A stretch of 64,000 nt of DNA from positions 2,934,001 through 2,998,000 of the forward strand of contig NZ_CP135162.1 of assembly GCF_001940165.2 (NCBI RefSeq), given 5' to 3'. This document shows positions 1-8,272 of this stretch, piece by piece; position 1 is the first letter of the stretch, and the number at the start of each line of letters is the position of its first letter. Source of the DNA: Roseburia sp. 831b. GTDB taxonomy: Bacteria > Bacillota > Clostridia > Lachnospirales > Lachnospiraceae. A program made the translations under genes and the position numbers. The notes below the pieces were generated by a model. That model did no database searches, had not been told where the DNA came from, and was given only the letters and a program-made list of their open reading frames with translations.

Positions 1-2
1 AT

Positions 3-77
3 GACACATTGCAGCCACAGCTAAAATCCGTCTGGGCAGTATATGCCAATGGCTCTGCAGAGAAAGCGGAGGTGTAG
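3..77 (+). CDS. possible C-terminal tail of an upstream gene
   Basis: Frame 3 is open from the window edge to a TAG at 75-77 and would give a 24-residue tail ending ...YANGSAEKAEV. The codons look ordinary, so this may be the end of a gene that starts outside the window. It is too short to assign a family, and chance is a real alternative. Confidence 0.25.
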   Translation, partial: DTLQPQLKSVWAVYANGSAEKAEV

Positions 78-204
78 GCAGGCTGATATAAGTATTTTAA
101 GGAAGCTTTAAGTGTTTTCTGGCATTTTTGCAGAATCCCCTCCAAGGAAATCTGAGCATTAGGTGTTTCCTAGAGATTTTTACAAATTCTACTCCAATCA
201 TGGT

Positions 205-425
205 CTATCGATGGAGTAGAAATTTCTCAAAACTCCCCAAAACACCTAAATCCGTTAAGTCAATGGAGTAGAAATTTCAAAAAGCCGCTCAAAACATCTA
301 AAGTTGCTAGGACAATGGAGTAGAAAATCAACAAAATCGCCAAAAACACCTAAATCCATTAAGTCAATGGAGTAGATATAAAAAAAAACTCCAAAAACCA
401 CCTAAAGCCACCAGACCAATAATAA
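205..425. repeat. 52-bp tandem repeat array, copy A
   Basis: The block ATGGAGTAGAAATTTC recurs with start points near 211, 263, 315 and 367, an exact 52-bp spacing. Each unit also carries AAAACACCTAAA followed by an AAGTCA block. The whole unit is conserved, unlike a CRISPR repeat with unique spacers. The same 52-bp unit forms a second array at 21790-22110. There is no coding potential, and bases 78-508 hold nothing else I can name. Confidence 0.8.
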
Positions 426-433
426 TCATCCAT

Positions 434-534
434 CCAAACACCTAAGACGTCACACGATGAATATCTCCGGACGTGGCAGACGAGGATGCATTCTATTTCT
501 CCAAACACCTAAGGCGTCACACGGTGAATATCTC
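434..534. repeat. 34-bp duplication of the aspS 3' end
   Basis: Bases 434-467 and 501-534 match at 32 of 34 positions. The second copy contains the aspS stop codon and last codons; the first lies just beyond the gene. The shared CACCTAAGnCGTCA core resembles the CACCTAAAGACGTCA block of the 52-bp arrays, so the array and the gene end may share an origin. Confidence 0.7.
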
Positions 535-1831
535 TAGGGAAGAGCGTTGCTTCGCGGACATTCTCAAATCCAAGGAGCCGGCTTGTGAAACGTTCAAGTC
601 CAAGACCAAGACCGCCATGCGGTGGCATGCCGTATTTGTGCATCATAAGATAGCTCTCGAAAAGTTCCACATTCATGCCGCGTTTTTCTAGTTTGGCAAC
701 CTGTTCCTTATAGTTATGAATACGCTGTCCGCCGGTGGTGACTTCAAGACCGCGGAATAAAAGGTCAAAACTGCAGGTTTCCTCCGGGTTTGTTGGGTCA
801 TCCATTGCATAAAAAGGTCTTTTCTTGCTTGGATAATGCGTCACAAAGACAAAGTCAGAACCCGTTTTTTCAAAAATGAGCTTGGAAAGCAACTTTTCTT
901 CCTCTGGTTCAAAGTCGTCGAAGTCCTTGATTTCGCGGTGATAGGTGGCAGCAATCAATTCTTTTGCCTCCTTGAATTTTAAGGAAGGAATCGGCTCGCA
1001 TGCCGGCATCTGTACGCGCAGCAAAGACAGTTCTTTTTCATAGTGCGTAGAAAGATATCGTAGTGCGGCATGAATCATGGATGTCTCCATCTGCATAATT
1101 TCTTCAAAATTCTGAATATATCCCATCTCAAAATCAACACTTGTATACTCGTTCAAATGCCTGGAAGTGTCATGTTTTTCAGCGCGGAACACAGGTGCAA
1201 TCTCAAAGACACGTTCGTAAACGCCAACCATCATTTGCTTGTAAAATTGTGGACTTTGGGCAAGGTAGGCATCTTTTCCAAAATATTGGATTGGAAAAAT
1301 ATTTGCACCGCCTTCCGCACCGGTTGCAACGATTTTTGGTGTATGAATCTCTGTAAAATTCTGTTCATAAAGAAATTCCCGAAAACCGCGGCAGATTCCC
1401 TCCTGAATTTTGAAAATTGCACGCTCTTTTTCGTTCCGAAGTGTAATCGGGCGAAAATCTAACTTGTTTTCCAAGGAAGTGTCCACAAGTTTATTGTGGA
1501 TGACAATTGGAAGTTCGGCGGCTGGTGTGGATAAAATCTCAACGGAGCGAAGCCGCAATTCGAATCCGGTTTTGGAGCGTTCTTCTTTTACAACATCAGC
1601 GGTAAAAATGACGCATGATTCTTCGGAGAGTTCCGACAAGGCAAAATCGGAAAATTCTCCATATACACACTGGATAATCTCGCGTTTGGTGCGAAGTAAA
1701 ACAAAGGCAAAACCGCTCATTTTGCGGATTTTATAAATGCTGCCGTGAATGCGGATTTGTTTTTCTAAAAATTCCCCCTGCATAAGTTGTTCGGCAGAGA
1801 CTTCAGGGATAAGAGTTTGTGTTGTTTTCAT
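509..1831 (-). CDS. aspS: archaeal-type aspartyl-tRNA synthetase, probably non-discriminating
   Basis: This is a 440-residue class IIb aminoacyl-tRNA synthetase. An N-terminal OB-fold anticodon-binding domain (about residues 20-110) is followed by the catalytic core. Motif 2 is visible as FRAEKHDTSRHLNEYTSVDFE, and motif 3 as GGLGLGLERF near the C-terminus. The length and the lack of the bacterial GAD insertion match the archaeal AspRS/AsnRS class rather than the roughly 590-residue bacterial AspS. AspRS of this class in Clostridia is generally thought to charge both tRNA-Asp and tRNA-Asn, the latter feeding GatCAB; that specificity is inferred here. The start follows an AAAGGAA ribosome site. 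An unusually long leader with a leader peptide and terminator precedes it, so regulation by aminoacylation is likely. Confidence 0.9.
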   Translation of the reverse strand: MKTTQTLIPEVSAEQLMQGEFLEKQIRIHGSIYKIRKMSGFAFVLLRTKREIIQCVYGEFSDFALSELSEESCVIFTADVVKEERSKTGFELRLRSVEILSTPAAELPIVIHNKLVDTSLENKLDFRPITLRNEKERAIFKIQEGICRGFREFLYEQNFTEIHTPKIVATGAEGGANIFPIQYFGKDAYLAQSPQFYKQMMVGVYERVFEIAPVFRAEKHDTSRHLNEYTSVDFEMGYIQNFEEIMQMETSMIHAALRYLSTHYEKELSLLRVQMPACEPIPSLKFKEAKELIAATYHREIKDFDDFEPEEEKLLSKLIFEKTGSDFVFVTHYPSKKRPFYAMDDPTNPEETCSFDLLFRGLEVTTGGQRIHNYKEQVAKLEKRGMNVELFESYLMMHKYGMPPHGGLGLGLERFTSRLLGFENVREATLFPRDIHRVTP

Positions 1832-1860
1832 AATTGTAGATTCCTTTCTATTTTAAAATT

Positions 1861-1908
1861 TTAAAACTGGAATCTGCAATCCATAAGGGCATCGTCTTTA
1901 TGCCACAT
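1861..1908 (-). CDS. short ORF between the aspS terminator and aspS start
   Basis: A 15-codon ORF (MWHKDDALMDCRFQF) starts at 1908 behind a good ribosome site (GAAGGTGATATC then ATG) and ends 29 bases before the aspS ATG. It contains three Asp codons, two of them adjacent. It lies downstream of the leader terminator, so it would be translated only on read-through transcripts. It could be a translational-coupling uORF or a coincidence. Confidence 0.4.
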   Translation of the reverse strand: MWHKDDALMDCRFQF

Positions 1909-1969
1909 GATATCACCTTCTTTCAAAAATTCGTGCGTCAAAAGTTACGCACAAATCCGATTTTGTAAT

Positions 1970-2016
1970 AAAAAAAGCGGGCCACACCGGTTTCCTAAAA
2001 TACCAATGTGGTCCGC
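1970..2016 (-). terminator. intrinsic terminator inside the aspS leader
   Basis: On the minus strand a 15-position stem (14 pairs, one mismatch) spans 2016-1977, running from GCGG...TTGGT to ACCGG...CCGC. It is followed by a run of T at 1976-1970. It sits between the leader peptide and aspS, so transcription must read through it to express the synthetase. Confidence 0.85.
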
Positions 2017-2053
2017 AAAAAGAGCGGTAACAGCTTCGATGAAAAAACTGTAT

Positions 2054-2126
2054 CCTGATATGGTTCCACATAGGCACGACACGAAGAGCGCTCGCACCTA
2101 TGAATGTTTCATAAGCACAAGCGCTA
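2054..2126 (-). promoter_or_regulatory. aspS attenuator: mutually exclusive hairpins
   Basis: Directly after the leader-peptide Asp codons, minus-strand bases 2125-2108 pair with 2104-2087 in an 18-bp stem (G-U pairs included) that begins at the leader stop codon. An alternative 11-bp stem joins 2102-2092 with 2079-2069, and a third pairs 2074-2066 with 2063-2054. Stems one and two cannot coexist. This is the architecture of a ribosome-controlled attenuator. Which stem frees the terminator is inferred; bases 2071-2066 could also pair with the 5' arm of the terminator. Confidence 0.7.
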
Positions 2127-2174
2127 CTGATCGTCGTCCCTATTTTCTGTGAAAACAAAAAGGTTAAACATCAT
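2124..2174 (-). CDS. aspS leader peptide (Asp/Asn sensing)
   Basis: A 16-residue ORF, MMFNLFVFTENRDDDQ, starts with two ATG codons (2174-2169) after a GCAGGTAG ribosome site and ends in TAG at 2126-2124. Three consecutive Asp codons (GAC GAC GAT) lie just before the stop, with two Asn codons upstream. A promoter lies about 40 bases before it, and a hairpin, a terminator and an AspRS gene follow. A ribosome stalled for charged tRNA-Asp (or tRNA-Asn) would sit over the first hairpin strand. The sensed amino acids match those handled by a non-discriminating AspRS. Confidence 0.75.
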   Translation of the reverse strand: MMFNLFVFTENRDDDQ

Positions 2175-2211
2175 CGCTACCTGCTTTCTTAAAAATTAAA
2201 TATTTTTGTCA

Positions 2212-2240
2212 ATAATAGCACTCATGTATTTACAAGTCAA
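2212..2240 (-). promoter_or_regulatory. sigma-A promoter of the aspS leader
   Basis: On the minus strand there is TTGACT, a 17-base spacer and TATTAT. Transcription would start near 2205, giving a leader of about 370 nt before the aspS ATG. Confidence 0.7.
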
Positions 2241-2377
2241 GAAAAAGATGTCATAATAGTAGAACCCAGAAAGCAAGGTATAAAGTACTATTTTTTAAAA
2301 AGCCAGATGTTGTTTTGCAGCGATGATGGAGAAAAAGATGCCATGATTTCACGGGAAAATACCGCAGAAAGGTTGGG

Positions 2378-2596
2378 ATGCAGATGGATTTAGCAGGATT
2401 AGATGTTGCATTAGGTACAGTCAGCCAATATGACTCGACATCAGCTGTCAGTTCCACAAGCCTCGCCTACACGGTAGGGGTGGAAATGCTTGATAAAAGT
2501 ATGGAATTGAACCAGACATTGTCGGATGGAATGGTGAAAATGATGGAGAATTCCGTTACACCATATCTTGGCGGCAATATTGACACCTATGTATAA
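2378..2596 (+). CDS. YjfB-like putative motility protein
   Basis: A 72-residue protein (MQMDLAGLDVALGTVSQYDS...) with the N-terminal MD(L/I)AxL...A..S pattern and a mid-protein VGVEMLDKSMELN helix resembles the YjfB family of short putative motility peptides, which belong to the SigD regulon in Bacillus. AAAGG precedes the start by about 6 bases; MDLAGL at 2384 is an alternative start. It stands alone with its own terminator, 36 kb from the flagellar cluster. Function is unknown, and no convincing sigma-28 promoter is seen upstream. Confidence 0.6.
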   Translation: MQMDLAGLDVALGTVSQYDSTSAVSSTSLAYTVGVEMLDKSMELNQTLSDGMVKMMENSVTPYLGGNIDTYV

Positions 2597-2612
2597 ACAG
2601 AAATTAAGAAAA

Positions 2613-2642
2613 GCAGGTGGACGTTCGTTCGCCTGCTTTTTT
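2613..2642 (+). terminator. terminator after the yjfB-like gene
   Basis: GCAGGTG pairs with CGCCTGC (7 bp) and is followed by a run of T at 2637-2642. Confidence 0.75.
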
Positions 2643-2710
2643 GTGGAATTACCGGGTTTTAACTTGTGAATCCACTGAGATTTTAACAACAAAGGAAAGA
2701 GGAATTTACG

Positions 2711-3409
2711 ATGATAAAGACAATCTTATGGGATGTGGATGCAACCCTTTTGAATTTTGAACTTGCAGAAAAAGCCGCAATGGAGAGGTGCTTTTCCATG
2801 TTTGAAATGGGGGAGTGTACGCAGGAAATGCTTTCACGTTATTCAAAAATTAACCGTTCCTACTGGCAGCGGTTAGAGAGAGGCGAATTGACCAAGCCGG
2901 AAGTTTTGGTGGGAAGATTCGAAGAATTTTTTGGAAAAGAAGGTATTCCGGTGGAGAAGGCAGCGGCGTTTAATGAGGAGTATCAGGTGCGTTTGGGCGA
3001 CACCGTATTTTTCCATGACAATGCCTATGAGCTGATAAAAGAGCTTCAGGGAAAAGTGAAACAGGCGATTGTGACAAATGGAACGGTTGTGGCGCAGGAG
3101 CGGAAGCTGGAAAAGTCAGGGCTGAATAAACTCATTACAGATATTTTTATTTCAGACCAGATTGGGGCAGAAAAACCAAGCCCAAAGTTTTTCGAAAAAG
3201 TCTGGGAAGAACTTGGACCATATAAAAAAGAGGAGGTTATGATTGTGGGAGATTCCCTGACCAGCGATATGCAGGGAGGAAACAATGCAGGAATCCGATG
3301 CTGCTGGTATAATCCGAAAGGCTTGAAAAATGAGTCATCTGTACATGTCGATTATGAGATTACAAACCTCTGGCAGGTGAAAGATATCCTGAGTAATGAG
3401 AATTTGTAA
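2711..3409 (+). CDS. HAD-family hydrolase, YjjG type (5'-nucleotidase-like)
   Basis: This is a 232-residue cytosolic HAD phosphatase. Motif I is WDVDATL (Asp8 nucleophile, Asp10), motif II is VTNGT near residue 121, the Lys of motif III is in GAEKPSP, and motif IV is GDSLTSDMQGG. A helical C1 cap lies between motifs I and II. The sequence resembles YjjG-type non-canonical pyrimidine nucleotidases, which dephosphorylate abnormal nucleoside monophosphates. The usual DxDGT is DVDAT here, which the family tolerates. The ribosome site is AAAGAGG. It appears monocistronic. Confidence 0.8.
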   Translation: MIKTILWDVDATLLNFELAEKAAMERCFSMFEMGECTQEMLSRYSKINRSYWQRLERGELTKPEVLVGRFEEFFGKEGIPVEKAAAFNEEYQVRLGDTVFFHDNAYELIKELQGKVKQAIVTNGTVVAQERKLEKSGLNKLITDIFISDQIGAEKPSPKFFEKVWEELGPYKKEEVMIVGDSLTSDMQGGNNAGIRCCWYNPKGLKNESSVHVDYEITNLWQVKDILSNENL

Positions 3410-3697
3410 AAAATGAGTATGTAGAAAATGCACTATAATCTACGAAAATTTAAGAGAAAACACGCAAAATAGACCGAAAATTTACGAAAATAGAAAGCAG
3501 AAAGTGTGTTTGCTATGTTATAATGTGTATAAATATAATGCATAAGGGGCCTGTTTTTATGATTTTATACAAAAAACATAATTTTGTGCTATGGAATTGA
3601 AAGTTGGAAAAATGAGACAGAGGAAATGAAAAATTCACTGTATAAAAGTTCTATAAAAATAATGCGCAAACGAGGAAAGAGAGGAGAGCGATCACAT

Positions 3698-5035
3698 ATG
3701 ACAATGAAAAAACTAGGGGCGATTTTGATGAGTGTGGCAATGGCAGTGACCTGCTTTTCAGGCTGTGGAACTGCAAAAAAGGAACAGGCAACCATATATT
3801 ATTTGAATTTTAAACCGGAGGCGGCAGATACGTGGGAAAAAATAGCAGAGGAATACGAAGCGGAAACAGGTGTTAAAGTCAAAATTCTGACGTCTGCAAG
3901 TGGAAATTATGAGCAGACCTTAAAGTCAGAGATTGCGAAGCGCGATATGCCGACATTATTCCAGATTAATGGACCGGTAGGCTACTCTACGTGGAAAAAT
4001 TATTGCATGGATTTAAGCGATACGGATTTGTATTCCTGGCTGTTAGATAAGGACATGGCAGTAACAGATGGGGACGGTGTATATGGGATTCCGTATGTAG
4101 TAGAAGGTTACGGAATTATTTATAATAATGCGATTATGAGTAAATATTTTTCCAGTGCATCCAAGACAACACCGTATCAGTCTATGGATGAAGTGAACAA
4201 TTTTGAAAAATTCAAAGAAGTTGTTGACGATATGACCGCAATGAAAGACCAGCTTGGAATTGATGGTGTATTTGCATCTACATCTTTTTCAGCAGGTGAG
4301 GACTGGAGATGGCAGACTCATCTTGCAAACATACCGGTTTATTACGAATTCAAGGATAAAGGAATTTCAGATTCTGACACCTTAGATTTTACATATGCAC
4401 AAAATTTCCAGAACATTTTTGATTTGTATATCAACAATTCTGTGACGGACCGCACACAGCTGGCGGACAAGACGGTGGATGATTCCATGCAGGAATTTGC
4501 ACATGGAAAATGCGCCATGGTTCAGAATGGTAACTGGGCTTGGAGCCAGATTTCATCGGTAGAAGGAAACGTTGTGGGTGAGGATGATGTGAAATTTTTC
4601 CCAATCTACACAGGTGTGACAGGGGAAGAAAATCAGGGACTTTGTATCGGTACTGAGAATTATATCTGTGTGAACAAATTAGCGTCCAAGGAACAACAGC
4701 AGGCATCCATTGATTTTATGGAATGGGTATATAGTTCAGACAAAGGAAAAAGTTATGTAACAAATGAGCTTGGATTTATTTCTCCATTCAATACATTTTC
4801 GGATGACGAAAGTCCAAGTGACCCGCTGGCAAAAGAGGTATTGGAATACATGAATGACAGCAGTAAATACTCTGTAAGCTGGAATTTTACAGCGTTCCCA
4901 AACCAGAAGTTTAAAGATGATTTTGGTTCAGAACTGTTGGAATATTGTAAAGGTGAGGTTGATTTTGCAACTGTTACAAGTACGGTAAAACAATTATGGG
5001 CAGAACAGAAGGAAGCACAAAAGGAAGGACAGTAG
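3698..5035 (+). CDS. extracellular solute-binding lipoprotein, sugar-type
   Basis: The protein has 445 residues. The start at 3698 ([17 protein letters not shown]) gives a signal peptide ending in the lipobox CFSGC, so it should be a lipid-anchored protein on the outer face of the membrane. The body has the family 1 bilobal solute-binding fold ([18 protein letters not shown]...; later [17 protein letters not shown], typical of carbohydrate-binding proteins). No permease or ATPase lies next to it. Instead a chemoreceptor gene begins 10 bases downstream, so it may present its ligand to that receptor. The ligand cannot be told from sequence. An upstream TATAAT near 3525 may be its promoter. Confidence 0.85.
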   Translation: MTMKKLGAILMSVAMAVTCFSGCGTAKKEQATIYYLNFKPEAADTWEKIAEEYEAETGVKVKILTSASGNYEQTLKSEIAKRDMPTLFQINGPVGYSTWKNYCMDLSDTDLYSWLLDKDMAVTDGDGVYGIPYVVEGYGIIYNNAIMSKYFSSASKTTPYQSMDEVNNFEKFKEVVDDMTAMKDQLGIDGVFASTSFSAGEDWRWQTHLANIPVYYEFKDKGISDSDTLDFTYAQNFQNIFDLYINNSVTDRTQLADKTVDDSMQEFAHGKCAMVQNGNWAWSQISSVEGNVVGEDDVKFFPIYTGVTGEENQGLCIGTENYICVNKLASKEQQQASIDFMEWVYSSDKGKSYVTNELGFISPFNTFSDDESPSDPLAKEVLEYMNDSSKYSVSWNFTAFPNQKFKDDFGSELLEYCKGEVDFATVTSTVKQLWAEQKEAQKEGQ

Positions 5036-5045
5036 GAGGGTAATT

Positions 5046-6746
5046 ATGGCAAAAGAAAAACAGAAAGCAACAAAACGTGGTGCAAGCATTCGCCAGAAAA
5101 TTACTGCTATGCTGGCGGCGACCGTAGTTGCAGTTATTGCAATTATTCTTGTAGTTTCATCCGTTGTAAACAAAAAGAATATTACAGAGTTATGCGAGAG
5201 TTATTTATATGACACCTGTATTTCTGCATCCGATACTTTATATGAAAGTTTTTATGGAGATTCCGAGCGAAACGATTTAGGCGTACGTCTCCAGTATATT
5301 TTGAACAATGTCGGAATCGACACGATGGATTCGAGCATCTGTTACCTGGTTGATACAGATGGAAATTACCTGTATCACCAGAATGAAGACCTGATTGGAA
5401 CACAGATTCAGGACAACCCGGTTGTACAGTCCGTAATAGACCGCTACCAGAGCGAAGGAATGATTACAACAGCAGACGTAAGAAAAAGTGTTGTCGATGG
5501 AAAACCGGTGTACATCGCATTCATGTGTACCGTAAATGACTGGATTGTTGTGGTTCAGGCAGATGAATCCGACGTGATGGCACCAATTACAACCATTAAC
5601 ACGGTATCCATTATTTTAGGTGTTGTACTGTTGATTTTAAGTCTGGCAATTGGATATGCGCTTACTTACCATATTACAAAACCAATTTCTGTTTTGACAA
5701 AAGTTATCAATGACATTTCAGAACTCAAGATTAACAATACGCATAAGATTCCAAAGACGAAGGATGAAATTGGTGTAATGGCCAATGCAGTAGAACATAT
5801 GCGGGAACAGCTTTCCAATATTGTAGCCGAATTAAATGGTATTTCCGATGTCCTTGTAGATGACTCGAATAATCTTTACAATATTTCCAATAAAGTAAAT
5901 GATGCATCATCGGATAACTCAGCAACAAGTGAGGAGCTGGCTGCAAGTATGGAAGAGACTTCATCTTCCGCAGAAAGTGTAAATCAAAACATCCAGAACA
6001 TGAATGACCGTGTTTCCATTGTGGCAGAAGAAGTGCAAAAAGGTGCATCTCTTACCACAGATGTTATGGAAAAGACGAATGAAATTCAGGAAAACACGAA
6101 ACGTGCCAGCGATGCAACTACGGATGTGTTTGCGTCTATTCAGGCAGCGTCAGAGGAGGCAATTATCCGTGCGAGAGAAGTAGATAAGATTAATTCACTT
6201 GCAGGTGCAATTCAGGATATCGCCGAACAGACCAATCTTCTTTCCTTAAATGCATCCATCGAGGCGGCAAGAGCAGGAGAGGCGGGACGTGGATTTGCGG
6301 TTGTTGCAGATGAAATCTCAAAACTTGCCAACCAGTCCACCAACACAAGCGCCGACATTTTAGTCATTGCCGGACAGGTAAATGAATCCGTAGAAGTCTT
6401 AACACAGAATCTTGAGAAGGCGCTTGAATTCATGAAAGTTAATGTCATGGGAGATTACGAAGAATTCATGAAGTCCTCCGAAGAATATACCGAGGCAACA
6501 AGAAGCATTGAAGCGTTTATGGATCGTGCAAACGAACAGATTATGGAGATTCGTTCCGGAATCAATGCGATGGCAGAGTCCATTGGCAGCATCAGCAATA
6601 ACATCAACGAATGTTCCGTTGGAGTCAATGATATTGCAGAGAAGACCACAGATGTCGTAACACTCACCGTAGACACCTTCGAGAGAACCACAAACTGTAA
6701 GAACTCTGCTGAAAAATTACAGGAAATCACATCTAGATTCCAGTAA
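5046..6746 (+). CDS. methyl-accepting chemotaxis protein
   Basis: The 566-residue chemoreceptor has a short cytosolic N-terminus, TM1 at about 22-43, an extracellular dCache-like sensor (about 44-180, with [18 protein letters not shown]), TM2 at about 185-205, a HAMP segment beginning [10 protein letters not shown], and a long cytoplasmic coiled coil. The CheA/CheW-contacting hairpin tip reads [31 protein letters not shown]. The gene follows the solute-binding lipoprotein by 10 bases and is presumably co-transcribed with it. The ribosome site is AGGAGGGTAATT. The product signals to the flagellar motor encoded elsewhere. Confidence 0.95.
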   Translation: MAKEKQKATKRGASIRQKITAMLAATVVAVIAIILVVSSVVNKKNITELCESYLYDTCISASDTLYESFYGDSERNDLGVRLQYILNNVGIDTMDSSICYLVDTDGNYLYHQNEDLIGTQIQDNPVVQSVIDRYQSEGMITTADVRKSVVDGKPVYIAFMCTVNDWIVVVQADESDVMAPITTINTVSIILGVVLLILSLAIGYALTYHITKPISVLTKVINDISELKINNTHKIPKTKDEIGVMANAVEHMREQLSNIVAELNGISDVLVDDSNNLYNISNKVNDASSDNSATSEELAASMEETSSSAESVNQNIQNMNDRVSIVAEEVQKGASLTTDVMEKTNEIQENTKRASDATTDVFASIQAASEEAIIRAREVDKINSLAGAIQDIAEQTNLLSLNASIEAARAGEAGRGFAVVADEISKLANQSTNTSADILVIAGQVNESVEVLTQNLEKALEFMKVNVMGDYEEFMKSSEEYTEATRSIEAFMDRANEQIMEIRSGINAMAESIGSISNNINECSVGVNDIAEKTTDVVTLTVDTFERTTNCKNSAEKLQEITSRFQ

Positions 6747-6921
6747 GTGTAAGTCGTTCTGGGTTCCGGACGCAGAATTGGGATTCAGGAAAGTGCGGGA
6801 TGTGCGGGTTTGGAATCTAGGAATTTGTATTTACAAGATGGGAATGAACTAAGAATTTAGGAACTTGTATTTACGAGATGGGAAGGAACTAAGATAAGAA
6901 TCTAGGAACTTGTATTCAAAA

Positions 6922-7200
6922 AGCAGGAATGGAATAAGAATCCAGAAAATTACTACGACAAGATAGAAACGGAGTAGGATGCTTGGAATGCATTGTTAGA
7001 AAGCAGGGAATAGCTGATAGTGCAGAACCTTGTAATTACAAAGGTCGGAATGGAATAAGAATCCAGAAAATTACTGCTACAAGATAGGAACAAAGTAGGA
7101 TGCTTGGAAAGCATTGCTAGAAAGCAGGGATTAGCTAATAGTGCAGAACCTTGTAATTACAAAGGTCGGAATGAAATAAAAATTCAGGAGCCTGTATTCA
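6922..7200. repeat. 121-bp tandem repeat
   Basis: The block GGAATGGAATAAGAATCCAG starts near 6926 and again near 7047, and GGTCGGAATG recurs at 7043 and 7164, an exact 121-bp period. Units one and two are almost identical, while the third is partial and diverged. Confidence 0.8.
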
Positions 7201-7306
7201 CGAGGTAGGAATAGAGTAGAATCCAGAAAAATACTATCAGAAAGTAGGAATGGACTTAGAATCAAAGAAAAATGCTTTAAAAATTTTTTAGAATAAGTTA
7301 TATACA

Positions 7307-7338
7307 CAAGGGCTTGAGAAGTTTTTCTCAAGCCCTTG
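7307..7338. repeat. perfect 14-bp stem-loop
   Basis: CAAGGGCTTGAGAA (7307-7320) is followed by a 4-base loop and its exact reverse complement (7325-7338). No T-run follows, so a terminator role is uncertain. Confidence 0.6.
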
Positions 7339-7591
7339 TTGTATGTTAGGGAAGTGGATGTTTTCCAATAGTGTATACATGTCAATAGAGTAAACAAATC
7401 AATAGGATATGCATGTCAACAGAGCATGTGCGTCAATAGAACCTGTATTCCAATAAAATATGTACGTCAATAGAATATGCATGTCAATAGAACATAGATT
7501 TCTTAGCACAGAACTCAAATTTATAAGTCCTATGGGAAAGTAATTTCGTACAAAATTATTACATTGCTTATAGTATCCAGGCAGAATGAAT

Positions 7592-7755
7592 CTGTTTGGG
7601 CGTAGTCAATGGAAAAATCTTTCCTACGCCCAAAACAGTTAGAAAACACAAACGTTATGTAAACTAAATGGGCGCCAGAAGCAATAGAACGCTTCCTACG
7701 CCCCGTGTTGCTGGTGTAATGGGGGCGTAGGAGCATGAAGGATAGGGAAAACAGC
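7592..7755. repeat. CTACGCCC inverted-repeat cluster
   Basis: CTGTTTGGGCGTAG (7592-7605) faces CTACGCCCAAAACAG (7624-7638). A second pair, GCTTCCTACGCCCC and GGGGGCGTAGGAGC, lies about 60 bases further on. These are nested inverted repeats around a shared GGGCGTAG core. Confidence 0.6.
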
Positions 7756-8172
7756 CAATTGGCATCATTTTTAAGAGAAAATTAGTGAAAAATGGGCGTC
7801 AGAAAGAAATGGTAGTGGGATTTGCCCAACGAGCCTGAAAACCCAGCAAGCAAGGAAACTTAGAAGCACCAGTGAGCCAAAAATTCCAACAGGCCAGAGA
7901 ACTTAGCCCCCAGTGAGCCAAAATCATCAGCGAGCCTGAGAACTTAGAAATATCAGCAAGCAAAAACAGTATGCCAGTCCCTAGCACACCAACAGACCAG
8001 CAATCCAAAATCTTTAAGTAAGCCAGAAAGATCAGCAAACTAAAACCACCAAAATCCCAATCCCCTCGGCAAATCCCAAGTCCCGGTCAAGCCAGGAATC
8101 CCAGTAAGCCCGAAAAATAAAACGATGCTGATAGACTAAACTTATAAATCCTAAAAAGTTTCATTTCAAAAC

Positions 8173-8204
8173 AAAAACAGACTTAAGGATTTCCCTCAAG
8201 CCTG
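8173..8204 (-). terminator. terminator after rubrerythrin
   Basis: The minus-strand stem CAGGCTTGAGG/CCTTAAGTCTG (11 pairs with G-U) spans 8204-8178 and is followed by TTTTT. Confidence 0.75.
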
Positions 8205-8272
8205 TTTCCAAAAACATATTTATTCCAAGTCTGTTCACATTAAGATTTCTCTAAAGTATTGCGAAGTGCTTT

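Larger units (their letters stand above)
6747..8172. other. 1.4-kb gene-free repeat-rich region
   Basis: No ORF here has a credible ribosome site or protein-like sequence. The stretch is built of several repeat types: a 121-bp tandem duplication, short CAATAGA-type repeats (7360-7500), CTACGCCC inverted repeats (7592-7755) and an AGTGAGCCAAAA/AGCAAGC-rich segment (7830-8110). It separates the chemoreceptor gene from rubrerythrin, which converges from the other strand. Confidence 0.6.

Noticed and set aside
205..425. Possible CRISPR array
   Set aside because: The full 52-bp unit is conserved with no unique spacers, there are no cas genes, and the same unit recurs elsewhere in the same form.
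1070..1462. 130-codon plus-strand ORF
   Set aside because: It lies antisense inside aspS, is Cys/Phe/Lys-rich without protein-family features, and has no ribosome site.
1832..2240. T-box riboswitch upstream of aspS
   Set aside because: No T-box sequence (AAnnTGGnACCGCG type) or specifier loop is seen. A short ORF with Asp codons and alternative hairpins explains the leader better.
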